From Chromobacterium subtsugae (GTDB lineage: Bacteria; Pseudomonadota; Gammaproteobacteria; Burkholderiales; Chromobacteriaceae): a stretch of 64,000 nucleotides of DNA. How positions within the stretch are numbered: the first letter of the stretch is position 1; the number at the start of each line of letters is the position of its first letter. The notes beneath the pieces were generated by a model. The model saw only the letters and a list, made by a program, of their open reading frames with translations. It had not been told where the DNA came from and did no database searches. The translations under genes were made by a program, and so were the position numbers. Positions 33,713 to 42,552 of the stretch are shown here, in pieces. The stretch spans positions 1 through 64,000 of the forward strand of contig NZ_JYKA01000011.1 of assembly GCF_001676875.1 (NCBI RefSeq), in the 5' to 3' direction.

Positions 33713-34765
33713 ATGAACACCTGCATAGACCTGCTTTGCCTGCCCAACTGCCTGAGCGGAACCTTGTTTTCCGCCATCGACGCGCTGCAGGCGGCCAATA
33801 AACTGTGGCATCTGCGCCACCCGCGGCAGAAATCGCCGCGCTTCCAATGGCGGTTGCTGGACGCAAGCGGCGATCCGCTGCCGCCGCCGCCCTGGCTCAA
33901 CGCGCCGACGCCCGCCGCGCCGGCCAGCGGACAATCGGCGCTGCTGGTGCCGGGCCTCGACATGGACAGCGTCCCCCATCTGAAACAGCAGCTGGAGCAA
34001 TGCGGCCCGGCGCTGCGGCTGATCGCCCGCCGCCACGCCGCCGGCGATGTCATCGCCGCCAATTACAACGGCGCCGCCATGCTGGCCCGCGCCGGCATTC
34101 TGGACGAGCGCAACGCCACCATCACCTGGCTGATCGCCGGCTGGTTCTCCGGCCAGCATCCGCGGGTGCGGTTGCTGATGGACCGGCCGGTCAGCGTGGA
34201 CGGCAACATCTTGTGCAGCGGCGCGCCGGCGTCGGCCACCGATCTGGCGCTGGCGCTGGTGCGCCATTTCGCCGGCGACGAGCTGGCGCAAAGCTGCGGC
34301 AATGGCCTGCTGTACCAGGCGGCCCGTTTCGAGCAGTCCGGCCAGACCCTGCCCCTGCTCAATACACCTACCCGCGACAGCGCGGTATTCAAAGCGCGCC
34401 GCTGGCTGGAGCAGCACGTGACCGAGCCCTACCGGCTGGACCAGGTGGCCGAAGCCGCCGCGGTGAGCAGCCGCACCCTGCTGCGCCACTTCCGCGAAGT
34501 GGCCGACATGACGCCGCTGCAATACCTGCAGCAATTGCGGGTGGAAAGGGCCAAGCTGCTGCTGGAAGTCACCACCGTCGATTTGTCCGGCATCGTCGAG
34601 CAGTGCGGCTACGAGGACGCCGCCTCCTTCCGCCGGCTGTTCCGCCGCCAGACCGGCCTTACCCCCACCGCCTACCGCCGCGCCCATTCTTTGCGCGCCT
34701 CCCGGCGCTGGTGGCGGGCGGGAGACGACATTCCCGCCGCCGCGCCGGGCCCGCTCACGGCGTGA
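33713..34765 (+). CDS. GlxA-type AraC family transcriptional regulator
   Basis: 350 residues. The N-terminal about 210 residues have a DJ-1/PfpI-like fold (IDLLCLPNCLSGTLFSAIDALQAAN, then NATITWLIAGWFSGQHP). The C-terminal AraC DNA-binding domain has two helix-turn-helix motifs (LDQVAEAAAVSSRTLLRHF and LSGIVEQCGYEDAASFRRLFRRQTGLTPTAYRR). I chose ATG at 33713; the codon at 33704 is TTG. It is divergent from the amidohydrolase/porin pair and likely regulates it. It ends 11 bases inside the convergent PraB-like gene. Confidence 0.85.
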   Translation: MNTCIDLLCLPNCLSGTLFSAIDALQAANKLWHLRHPRQKSPRFQWRLLDASGDPLPPPPWLNAPTPAAPASGQSALLVPGLDMDSVPHLKQQLEQCGPALRLIARRHAAGDVIAANYNGAAMLARAGILDERNATITWLIAGWFSGQHPRVRLLMDRPVSVDGNILCSGAPASATDLALALVRHFAGDELAQSCGNGLLYQAARFEQSGQTLPLLNTPTRDSAVFKARRWLEQHVTEPYRLDQVAEAAAVSSRTLLRHFREVADMTPLQYLQQLRVERAKLLLEVTTVDLSGIVEQCGYEDAASFRRLFRRQTGLTPTAYRRAHSLRASRRWWRAGDDIPAAAPGPLTA

Positions 34766-35267
34766 CGCGCATATAAGGCGTAGTGGTCAAGGTGGCGGAA
34801 ATCGCGCAGCCGCCAGTCAGCGGCGCCGCCGCCAGGCCTATCGTGGTGTCGCTGCCGCTGTCAGTTATCGTCCCGGCTATCCGGCTGGGCCCGCATTGTC
34901 CGCCCAGGATCGGCGTGTTCACGTTCACCATCACCCCGTCTATGGCCAACTGGTTCTGCGCCGTCACTCGGCCCACCCAGGGCGCGGACGCGGTGGCGCT
35001 GGCCTTGATCATCCGGCACACCGGAATGCCCTTGAAGGCGGCGCTGGTGATCAGGATATTGCCGGCGCCGTCCACCGTGCCGCTGAACACGGCGCTGCAG
35101 TCGACATCCACCTCGCCCTTGCTAACCGTGGCCGGCCCCACCGCGGAAAACGGAATGGCTGCCCCGCCCGCGCCCGGCGGCGTGATCGTCGCCGCGCCCG
35201 CCGCCGAAGACATCATCCACGCCAGCGCGCACGCGCCGGCCATCGCAAGCTTGTTCATTGTGTTCAT
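34755..35267 (-). CDS. PraB-like secreted protein
   Basis: 170 residues with a signal peptide ending in SSAAGAA. The rest is small-residue-rich beta sequence: ISITPPG-like start, FSAVGPATVSKGEVDVDCSAVFSG, then a Cys pair in VCRMIKA and GGCAISATL. This resembles the PraB family (called alkane-oxidation activator in Pseudomonas; outer-surface or matrix proteins elsewhere). Role unknown here. It is monocistronic and overlaps the araC-type gene at the 3' ends. Confidence 0.6.
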   Translation of the reverse strand: MNTMNKLAMAGACALAWMMSSAAGAATITPPGAGGAAIPFSAVGPATVSKGEVDVDCSAVFSGTVDGAGNILITSAAFKGIPVCRMIKASATASAPWVGRVTAQNQLAIDGVMVNVNTPILGGQCGPSRIAGTITDSGSDTTIGLAAAPLTGGCAISATLTTTPYMRVTP

Positions 35268-35423
35268 CGAAATTTTCCGTCTTGTTTGGTTTGGAATGCG
35301 GCCCGGAGCGCCAGGCCGCGGGCGAAAGATTAAAATGCCAACAACATGGTAGATTTGACCCAGATCAGCAGCGCCTGCGCCGCTAGTTCGCGCCTGCCTG
35401 TTGGGCCAGTTGGCGCCGCCGGC

Positions 35424-35453
35424 TTGACATTACGGCTGGACACCAGACATGAT
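35424..35453 (+). promoter_or_regulatory. Promoter of the His attenuator
   Basis: A perfect -35 TTGACA (35424-35429), an 18-base spacer and CATGAT (35448-35453) as -10. The start site would fall at about 35459-35461, on or next to the leader ATG at 35460. Transcript start is inferred. Confidence 0.6.
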
Positions 35454-35459
35454 GAAGAC

Positions 35460-35633
35460 ATGAAAACCTGCCGATTCCACCGCCACCACCATCACGGCCT
35501 GCCCCAGGGCGCCGGGGCGCCGGGGCGGCGCGCGGTCGTCGGGAGGAAAGCGCGAGCTGACCCATCCGTCAGCCGCAAACCGCACAGGCGCCGCAAGGCG
35601 CCTTTTTTATCGCCCGCGCGCAAGACGCGCTGA
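35460..35633 (+). CDS. Histidine-rich attenuator leader peptide
   Basis: The ORF begins MKTCRFHRHHHHG, with five His codons within six codons, the hallmark of his-operon leader peptides. It then runs on as a basic low-complexity tail to TGA at 35631-35633, 57 residues in total, 11 bases before the next gene. Classical leaders stop soon after the control codons, so either the tail is genuine (ribosomes then cross the terminator) or a base error has removed an earlier stop. The function is as a ribosome sensor of charged tRNA-His, inferred from codons plus downstream hairpins. Confidence 0.65.
   Translation: MKTCRFHRHHHHGLPQGAGAPGRRAVVGRKARADPSVSRKPHRRRKAPFLSPARKTR
35508..35573 (+). promoter_or_regulatory. 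Pause/antiterminator hairpin region of the His attenuator
   Basis: A GGCGCC/GGCGCC hairpin (35508-35513 and 35516-35521) lies just after the His codons. A second hairpin follows, GCTGAC/GTCAGC (35556-35561 and 35568-35573). Because GGCGCC is self-complementary and occurs again in both arms of the terminator, the upstream copies can pair with terminator arms instead. Confidence 0.55.
35587..35608 (+). terminator. Attenuator terminator before the HisRS-like gene
   Basis: GGCGCC, loop GCAA, GGCGCC, then six T (35603-35608). It lies inside the transcribed leader, 36 bases before the downstream ATG, so it is placed as an attenuator rather than an end-of-operon terminator. Confidence 0.75.
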
Positions 35634-35644
35634 AAGGAAACACC

Positions 35645-36485
35645 ATGACCATGATCCGAGGCACCCGCATCGTCGCCGGCCGCGAGGCCGCCCTTCTGCG
35701 CCAATTGGAAAACCGCTTCCGGGGCTGGCTTCATTGACGCCGGCGCCGACGAAGCCATCCTGCCCGCGCTGTGGGGACAGGACACCTTTGTCGCAAAGGC
35801 CGGCGGCAGCGAAATTCTCGAACAGATGTGGGCATTCCCCGACCGCAAGGGCCGCGCCTGCTGCCTGATCCCGGAAGCCACCGCGCTGTTTCAGGAGAAA
35901 AACCGGGAATTTCTCAACGGCCGGCGCGAGGCCAGTTTCTTCTACGTCGCGCGCTGCTATCGCTATGAAAGGCCGCAAGCCGGGCGCTACCGCGAATTCA
36001 CCCAACTGGGCTTCGAATGCCTGGGGCCGGACCCGGCCGCCGCGCGGGAGCGCAGCCTGGCGCTATGCCGCTGCTTTCTGGATGGACTGGGGCTGCGCTA
36101 TCAGCTGGACGCTTCGGCGCGACGCGGGCTTAGCTACTACCTGGGCGGGGAAGGCTTCGAAATGCGCGTGCCGGAGTTGGGGGCGCAAAAACAGGTAGTC
36201 GGCGGCGGCGCGTACCGCGAAGGCGCCGGCTTCGGCATAGGGCTGGAGCGGCTGGCGCTCGCGCTGGCGGCGCAGACATCCAGCCGTGACGGCGTAAAAA
36301 AGGCCGGGCGTCTGCCCGGCCTTGCGATGCCTGCTCAGGCTCAGACGCCGGTGCCGCCGACCGTCAGGCCGCCGTCGATGCGCAGCGTCGGCTGGCCCAC
36401 GCCCACCGGCACGCTCTGGCCTTCCTTGCCGCACACGCCCACACCCTGGTCCAAGGCCAGGTCATTGCCTATCATCGACACGTAG
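35645..36485 (+). pseudogene. Histidyl-tRNA synthetase-like core, frameshifted
   Basis: The frame opens at 35645 (MTMIRGTRIVAGREAALLRQ; AAAGGA upstream) but stops at TGA 35735-35737. A one-base expansion of the G run at 35721-35724 would restore reading into GFIDAGADEAILPALWGQ. The continued frame has class II HisRS motif 2 (CYRYERPQAGRYREFTQLG) and the HisA/motif 3 region (QVVGGGAYREGAGFGIGLERL), about 215 residues without an anticodon-binding domain. After motif 3 the frame has no stop until 36485 and reads antisense through the tldD terminator and end, so the natural stop also seems lost. It is preceded by a His attenuator. It could be a decayed paralogue or a gene with assembly errors. 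Confidence 0.6.
36296..36321 (-). terminator. Rho-independent terminator of tldD
   Basis: On the minus strand GGCCGGGC, a 4-base loop, GCCCGGCC, then six T. It begins 20 bases after the tldD stop. Confidence 0.9.
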
Positions 36486-37783
36486 TTCAGCACTTCCGGG
36501 CCGCTGCCGATCAGCGTGGCGCCCTTGACCGGATAGGTGAGCTTGCCGTTTTCGATGCGCCAGGCTTCCGACGCCGAGAACACGAACTTGCCGCTGGTGA
36601 TGTCCACCTGGCCGCCGCCGAAATTCACCGCGTACAGGCCATCCTTGACTGAAGAGATGATTTCCTGCGGATCGCGCTCGCCGGCCAGCATATAAGTGTT
36701 GGTCATCCGCGGCATCGGAATGCTGGCGTAGGACTCGCGCCGGCCGTTGCCGGTGGAGGCCTCGCCCATCAACCGCGAATTGAGCGCGTCCTGCATATAG
36801 CCCTTGAGGATGCCGTCCTCGATCAACACCGTGCGCTGGGTGGGGTTGCCCTCATCGTCGATGGCCAGCGCGCCGCGGCGGCCGCCCATCACGCCGTCGT
36901 CCACCACGGTGACGCCGGAGGCGGCGACGCGCTGCCCCACCATGCCGCTGAAGGCCGACGTGCCCTTGCGGTTGAAGTCGCCCTCCAGGCCATGGCCGAT
37001 GGCCTCGTGCAGCAGCACGCCGGGCCAGCCCGGCCCCAGCACCACGGTCATCTGGCCTGCAGGCGCCGGGCGCGATTCCAGGTTGACCAACGCCTGCTTC
37101 ACCGCTTCGCGCACATAGCGCTCCACCACCGCGTCGTCGAAATAGTTGAGGTCGAAGCGGCCGCCGCCGCCGGACGAGCCCTGTTCGCGCCGGCCGTTCT
37201 GTTCGGCGATCACCATCACCGACACCCGCACCAGCGGACGCACGTCGGCGGCGCGCACGCCGTCATGGCGGGCGACGTAGACCACGTCGTATTCGGTGGC
37301 GAGGCCGGCCATCACCTGGATCACGCGCGGGTCCATCGCCTTGGCCAGGCGTTCCACCTTTTCCAGCAAGGCCACCTTGCCGGCGGCCTCCATGCTGTGG
37401 CAAGGGTCGATCGATGGATACAGCGATTGCGGCTTGCGCTTCTCCACCGCGCCGGCGCTGCCGTCGCCGCCGGTCCGGCCGATGGCGCGCACCGCCTCGG
37501 CGGCGCGGGTCAGCGCGTCCTGGCTGATGGCGTCGGAGTAGGCGAAAGCCGTCTTCTCGCCGGACACCGCCCGCACGCCCACGCCCTGGTCGATGCTGAA
37601 GCTGCCCGACTTGACGATGCCCTCCTCCAGGTGCCAACCCTCGTTGCGGGTGTACTGGAAATACAGGTCGGCGTAGTCGATATCGTGGCGGCGCATATGC
37701 GCCAGGGTCTGCTCGATGGCGGACTCGTCCAGGCCGTAAGGCTTGAGCAGCAATTCATCTGCGGCGGTGAAGGCATCTTGCAT
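36341..37783 (-). CDS. tldD: Metalloprotease TldD
   Basis: 480-residue subunit of the TldD/TldE protease, which acts on peptides such as antitoxins and modified-peptide precursors. The zinc motif HEAIGH is at about 258-263, with [16 protein letters not shown] after it. The C-terminal [23 protein letters not shown] is typical of TldD. No tldE is in the window. It lies 10 bases downstream of the nitrilase-family gene in a yhdP-nit-tldD row common in proteobacteria. Confidence 0.95.
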   Translation of the reverse strand: MQDAFTAADELLLKPYGLDESAIEQTLAHMRRHDIDYADLYFQYTRNEGWHLEEGIVKSGSFSIDQGVGVRAVSGEKTAFAYSDAISQDALTRAAEAVRAIGRTGGDGSAGAVEKRKPQSLYPSIDPCHSMEAAGKVALLEKVERLAKAMDPRVIQVMAGLATEYDVVYVARHDGVRAADVRPLVRVSVMVIAEQNGRREQGSSGGGGRFDLNYFDDAVVERYVREAVKQALVNLESRPAPAGQMTVVLGPGWPGVLLHEAIGHGLEGDFNRKGTSAFSGMVGQRVAASGVTVVDDGVMGGRRGALAIDDEGNPTQRTVLIEDGILKGYMQDALNSRLMGEASTGNGRRESYASIPMPRMTNTYMLAGERDPQEIISSVKDGLYAVNFGGGQVDITSGKFVFSASEAWRIENGKLTYPVKGATLIGSGPEVLNYVSMIGNDLALDQGVGVCGKEGQSVPVGVGQPTLRIDGGLTVGGTGV

Positions 37784-37793
37784 CGGTATTCTT

Positions 37794-38603
37794 TCAACGT
37801 ATGACTCGGTGCTCCAGCGCCGGCAGGCTGCTGCGCACCGATTGGATCAAATCGGGGTCGATCTCGGCGACGATCACGCCCTCGCCCTGCGGCAGTTCGG
37901 CCAGAATGCGGCCCCAGGGGTCGATGATCATCGAATGGCCATGGGTCTTGCGGCCGTTTTCATGCACGCCGCCCTGGGCCGAGGCCAGCAGGTAGCATTG
38001 GTTTTCTATCGCCCTCGCCCTCAATAGCGGCTCCCAGTGCGCCTCGCCGGTGGTGGCGGTGAACGCCGCCGACATGATCAGCAAGTCGAACGGCGCCAGC
38101 AGCCGGTACAGCTCGGGGAAGCGCAAGTCGTAGCATATGCTCAGCGCGATGTCGGCCAGCGGCGTTTCCGCCTTCACCGGCACGCAGCCCGCGCTGATGG
38201 TGTTGGATTCGCGGTAGCTCTCGCCCTGGCCGGTGAAGCCGAACAGGTGGATCTTGTCGTAGCGCGACACCACCTCGCCCTGTGGATTGTAGAGCAGACT
38301 GGTGTTGAGCACCTTCTCCGGATTATCGGCGGCCAGCGGCACCGTGCCGCCCAGCAGCCACACGCCGTTGGCGCGGGCCATGTCGGACAGCGCCTGCTGG
38401 ATCGGCCCCTCGCCATAGGCTTCGCGCAGCGCCACCTTGTCGGTCTCATGCGCGCCCATCAGGCAAAAATACTCGGGCAGCACCACCAGGCGGGCGCCTT
38501 TGCCAGCGGCTTCCGCCACCAGTTCGGCGGCGCGGGCCAGATTGGCCGAAGGATTGCAACCGGACACCATCTGCACAGCAGCGGCGACGAACTTCTGCTT
38601 CAT
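37794..38603 (-). CDS. Nitrilase-family carbon-nitrogen hydrolase (Nit)
   Basis: 269 residues with the Glu-Lys-Cys triad of the family: Glu in LPEYF (about 43), Lys in YDKIHLFGF (about 115) and Cys in [13 protein letters not shown] (about 150). Deaminated-glutathione amidase (NitB-like) is the usual role of members in this position. Cytoplasmic. It overlaps yhdP by four bases (ATGA), so the two are translationally coupled. Confidence 0.85.
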   Translation of the reverse strand: MKQKFVAAAVQMVSGCNPSANLARAAELVAEAAGKGARLVVLPEYFCLMGAHETDKVALREAYGEGPIQQALSDMARANGVWLLGGTVPLAADNPEKVLNTSLLYNPQGEVVSRYDKIHLFGFTGQGESYRESNTISAGCVPVKAETPLADIALSICYDLRFPELYRLLAPFDLLIMSAAFTATTGEAHWEPLLRARAIENQCYLLASAQGGVHENGRKTHGHSMIIDPWGRILAELPQGEGVIVAEIDPDLIQSVRSSLPALEHRVIR

Positions 38604-41600
38604 GGTTTTTTCCCCTTGATGTTGACCGGATCGCCGACGTTCACCCTCACCACCTGCGGGTCCTTCAGCGAACCGCTGACTGCGTAATCGAGCGACAGGA
38701 TTTTTCCCACCGGGTCTTGCAACACCTTTTGCGCCGCCAGGGTGGCGATGCCCACCACCGGATTGAGCAAGGCCGCGCCGGCCGCCAGCGCCACGCTTTC
38801 CGCCACATGCGGCACCACATGCACTTTCAGCGCCTGGGTTTCCTTGCCCAGGTCCACTTCGCCGGAGATGGTCACCTCCGCCGCCGGGCTTCTCATCTCC
38901 ACCTTGCTGGAGGTGAACAGGCCATTGCGCACGCCGGCCGCGCCTTGCAGCGTATCGAACGCGAAGCCTTCGCTGAAGACGTCGGTGAAATCCAGCCGGA
39001 TCCGGCGCGGCAGCGATTGCAGGCTGAGCACCCCCAACAGCCGCGCCACGCCGGGATCCACCTTGGCGAAGCGGCCATTCTTGAAATCCAGGCTCAGCTG
39101 GCCTGACAAGTGGGCCGCGTCCAGGTCGCTGAGGCCGCCGGGCCAGTTCAGCTGGCCAGACAGCTTGCCCTGGCCGTTGCGGAACACGTCTCCCTGGCCG
39201 AAGCGGGCCAGCAGCTTGCCGGCGTTGGCGGTTTCCAGCGCGAAACGGCTATCCACGCTGCCCGCGCCCTGTTCGTTGACCTCGGCGCTGCCGGACAGGC
39301 TGCCCTCCGGCGTGGTCAGCTTCAGCGGGTCCATGATCCAGACTGCGCCGTCGCGCCGCGCCGTCATGTCCAGCTTGCCGATTTCCCGCCCCTGCAGCGA
39401 TAGCTCGGCGATATGGATCTTCATCGCCGGCAGCTGCGGCTTCGCCGCCGCGCCAGGCGTCGGCGCCGCGTCGGGGCGCAGCGGCCAGTTCAAGGCCAGC
39501 CGGTCCAGATTGGCCTCCAGCGCGCCGCCCCCGCCCGGTTGGTAGCTGACCAGCCCGGTGGCCTCGCGCGAGCGCAGCTTCACCGACCACAGCTCCGTTC
39601 CGGGCCGGTTGAAAACGTGGGCATTCACCTGATGCAGCGTGAAGCCTTGAGCCGACAGCTCGGGCGCGTCCAGATCAAAGGACAATATCATATTTCCGTT
39701 TGACAGCCCATCGGCGCCGCCCAGCCGCGACAGCCGCTGCCACCAGTCGTCCAGATCCACCCGCGCCTGCTGCGCGCGCAACGCCAGGCCCGTCGCCGGC
39801 CATTCGCCGGCATCGCGCTCCAGCCCCAGCGCGCCGGCTTGCAGATTGCCATGCTCATCCAGCCGCAGCTTGCCGTTCAGCGCGGTGCCCAGCGCGAATT
39901 CCAGCCGCATCGCCTGGCCGAAGCGCGCCGGGGCCGGATGCAGCTGCAACTGCAAGGCCTGCGCCGCCGCGGCGGCCTTGCCCAGCGGCGGCGGCGCATC
40001 CAGCGCCAGCCCCTGCAGGCTGGACGACAGCTGCAGGCTCTCCAGGCCGTCGCGCACCACGAACTGGCTGTCGAAGCGGCTGCGTCCCTCGGCCAGCGGC
40101 GCCAACGGCGCCAAATATTGCTGCAAGACTCGTTTGCCGTCCGCCTCGCCCCCCACCTCGAAGCGCATGCGCTTGTCCGCGCCGGTATGGGCGCTCAGGC
40201 GGAAAGCGCCGCCGAAGGCTTCCATGGCCACGCCCTTGCTGTCTATGCCGCGCTCGGTGAAGGTCAGCCGGCCCTGCACCGCCGTCAACTCAGGCAGCGG
40301 CAGTTGGGTGAACAACAGCCGGTTATGCTTGAAATCGATATCGCCGCGCACCTTGGTGCTGTCCTCGCCGGCCAGCGGCACCGCCAGTTGCAGCTTCAGC
40401 GCGGCCGGGCCGGCGGCGCGGATCTTGCCGGTGAAGCCGCCCAGCCAGCCATCCACCGGGCTCTTGGTGGTGAAGGCCAGCATCCGGTCCAGCTTGTCGT
40501 CGATCTCTCCCTCTATCTTCAGCCACGGCGCCGTCGCGCCCAGCTGGTCGATTCCCACCCTCACCTGGCGCAAAGGCACGCCGACCGTGCTGGCGCGCGT
40601 GCTTTCCACCCGCATCGCCTCGTTATGGAAAGTCAGCTTGGCGTCGATATCGTCAATGGCGGGCCAGCCCGGCTGATACAGCAGCTTGGCTTTTTCAACG
40701 TCGGCCTCCACCAGGAATTCCCCGCCCTTGCCTGCCGGGAAGGGGAATTGATCCAGATCGCCCTTGAGCGTCAAGCGGACATTTTTCGCCATCCCGTCCA
40801 GCAGCGCCTTGCGCAGCCAGGCGCTGGTATGTTCGCCTACTTGGTGCGGCAGATAGGCGGGTATGCGCGTCGCCTTGACTTCGTCGACCGAGGCGGTCAG
40901 GTCGATATGGCCGGCGCCGCCGCCGCCATGGTGGTAGCTGCCCTGCAGCCTGCCGGCGAGATCGGCGTTGGCGAAGGCCAGCTTGTCGAAGTCGATGTCC
41001 AGCGCCGCGCCGCGCTGGCGCCAGGAAATGTCGGCCGCCAGGCTGTCGAAAGGCAGACTCTGCGCGTACAAGGCCGGGTAGATCACTTCGGACTTGCCGG
41101 TGTCCAGTTGCAAGCGGCCGCCCTGCTCGTTGAAATCTATGCTGCCGGTGACGCCGGCCACGCCCGGCAAGTCGGCGAACGGCTGCCAGCCCAACGCTTC
41201 GAAACGGGTTTTCAGCTGGAAGCTGCGCGGTGCCTCCGCCGGCCCCTGCCAGCCCAGGGTCAAGCCATGCAGCGCGCCGCGCGGCGAAAATCGGGCGAAC
41301 AGCGGGTTGGCGTCCACGCCGAGGGCGCGGATGAACGGGTTCAGATGGCCGACGTCGACATTGTCCAGCGTCAGCTCGCCGCCGCCTTGGGCGCCGGGAC
41401 GCCACTGGCCCTTGATCGAAGACTTGTCGAAGGCGAGGCCGGTGGCGCTGGCCAGGGTCAGGTCGCTGGCCAGGATCTTGTAGCTGCCGTCGCCCTGGCG
41501 GTCCAACTGCAGCTTGCCCTGCAGCTGCGGCAACACCAGCTCGCGCGCGCTGGGCGGGGTATAGGCGGCGTTGCGCACGTTGACGTCCGCCCGCAGGCTG

Positions 41601-42442
41601 CCGATGCTGCCGTCGGCGAACGACATTTCCAGCGTGCCGTCGCCCTCGCCGCTGCGCAGCACCCCCATCTCGCGCATATAGCGCGACCACACGTCGGCGC
41701 GCGCGCCGTTGAGCGCCACCCGCAGCGATCCCGACCACTGCAGCCAGCTGTTGATGTCGTCGCCGCGCCAGCTGGCGTCCAGCTCGAAGCCCTTGCCCAG
41801 CGTGGCGGCCGGCAGGCCGGCCAGATGCAGCCGATGGCCCAGCAAGGTGCGTTCCAGCAGCAACTGTCCCTGCTTCAGGTCCAGCCGGGGCAGGCCCAGC
41901 CTGTCGTCCTGCCAGCTCAGCCGCGCGTTGCGGATGTCCAGCGAAAGCTGGCGCAGCAGCCAGTTGCCCAGCGCGTTGTCCGACGACGGCCCGCTGCTCA
42001 GATCAAAACCATTCAGATAGATCACCCCGGCGGCGGTGCGGCGCAGCTCCACCGCCGGGCCGTTCACCAGCACCGACAGGCGCGGCTCCCAGGCCAGCAT
42101 CGACGTCCACGACGGCTGCACCGTGACCAGGCTCAGCGTCAGCGCCTGGCCGGACACCGGGTTGGCGATCGCCACCCCGCTCAGTTCGAACAACGGCGCC
42201 ACGCCTTCCCAATGGCCGGACAGCTTGGCGATGCGGACATCGTGCCCCAGCGCGCCGGACAGGCTTTGCTCCAGCCTGGGGCGGTATTGATCGAGATTCG
42301 GCAGCAGCCAGAAGGTGAACGCGCAGAAAGCGGCGGTCAACAGGACGCAGACAGTCGACAGCAGCAGCGCCAGAACGAGCAGGCTGCGCTTGAGCACGCG
42401 CAAGACGTGAATGCGGGACAACGGCAACAAGGGCTTTTTCAA
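38600..42442 (-). CDS. yhdP: YhdP-family AsmA-like envelope protein
   Basis: 1280 residues. An N-terminal basic/transmembrane anchor (about 13-45, LRVLKRSLLVLALLLSTVCV) is followed by a long series of AsmA-like beta repeats and a C-terminal conserved domain (PHVAESVALAAGAALLNPVVGI). Members are thought to bridge the envelope for phospholipid transport. It is divergent from glnE with a 110-base gap to its chosen start. Its 3' end couples to the nit gene. Confidence 0.9.
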   Translation of the reverse strand: MKKPLLPLSRIHVLRVLKRSLLVLALLLSTVCVLLTAAFCAFTFWLLPNLDQYRPRLEQSLSGALGHDVRIAKLSGHWEGVAPLFELSGVAIANPVSGQALTLSLVTVQPSWTSMLAWEPRLSVLVNGPAVELRRTAAGVIYLNGFDLSSGPSSDNALGNWLLRQLSLDIRNARLSWQDDRLGLPRLDLKQGQLLLERTLLGHRLHLAGLPAATLGKGFELDASWRGDDINSWLQWSGSLRVALNGARADVWSRYMREMGVLRSGEGDGTLEMSFADGSIGSLRADVNVRNAAYTPPSARELVLPQLQGKLQLDRQGDGSYKILASDLTLASATGLAFDKSSIKGQWRPGAQGGGELTLDNVDVGHLNPFIRALGVDANPLFARFSPRGALHGLTLGWQGPAEAPRSFQLKTRFEALGWQPFADLPGVAGVTGSIDFNEQGGRLQLDTGKSEVIYPALYAQSLPFDSLAADISWRQRGAALDIDFDKLAFANADLAGRLQGSYHHGGGGAGHIDLTASVDEVKATRIPAYLPHQVGEHTSAWLRKALLDGMAKNVRLTLKGDLDQFPFPAGKGGEFLVEADVEKAKLLYQPGWPAIDDIDAKLTFHNEAMRVESTRASTVGVPLRQVRVGIDQLGATAPWLKIEGEIDDKLDRMLAFTTKSPVDGWLGGFTGKIRAAGPAALKLQLAVPLAGEDSTKVRGDIDFKHNRLLFTQLPLPELTAVQGRLTFTERGIDSKGVAMEAFGGAFRLSAHTGADKRMRFEVGGEADGKRVLQQYLAPLAPLAEGRSRFDSQFVVRDGLESLQLSSSLQGLALDAPPPLGKAAAAAQALQLQLHPAPARFGQAMRLEFALGTALNGKLRLDEHGNLQAGALGLERDAGEWPATGLALRAQQARVDLDDWWQRLSRLGGADGLSNGNMILSFDLDAPELSAQGFTLHQVNAHVFNRPGTELWSVKLRSREATGLVSYQPGGGGALEANLDRLALNWPLRPDAAPTPGAAAKPQLPAMKIHIAELSLQGREIGKLDMTARRDGAVWIMDPLKLTTPEGSLSGSAEVNEQGAGSVDSRFALETANAGKLLARFGQGDVFRNGQGKLSGQLNWPGGLSDLDAAHLSGQLSLDFKNGRFAKVDPGVARLLGVLSLQSLPRRIRLDFTDVFSEGFAFDTLQGAAGVRNGLFTSSKVEMRSPAAEVTISGEVDLGKETQALKVHVVPHVAESVALAAGAALLNPVVGIATLAAQKVLQDPVGKILSLDYAVSGSLKDPQVVRVNVGDPVNIKGKKP

Positions 42443-42552
42443 CTATGGCAAACCGTTACAATGACGCGGTGAAAGATACGGCGACGAAAACCGGCCACAG
42501 CCCGCCCTCCGCGCGGCCGTTATTCTGCCGCGCTAAACCGTCCGGAGCCATT

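Noticed and set aside
35718-35740. Programmed +1 frameshift in the HisRS-like gene
   Set aside because: No known slippery sequence, rare codon or stop-codon pause at the shift point; a homopolymer G insertion explains it more simply.
36306-36485. C-terminal extension of the HisRS-like frame as real protein
   Set aside because: It runs through the tldD terminator and is Pro/Ser/Thr-rich antisense of tldD; it is best explained by a lost stop.
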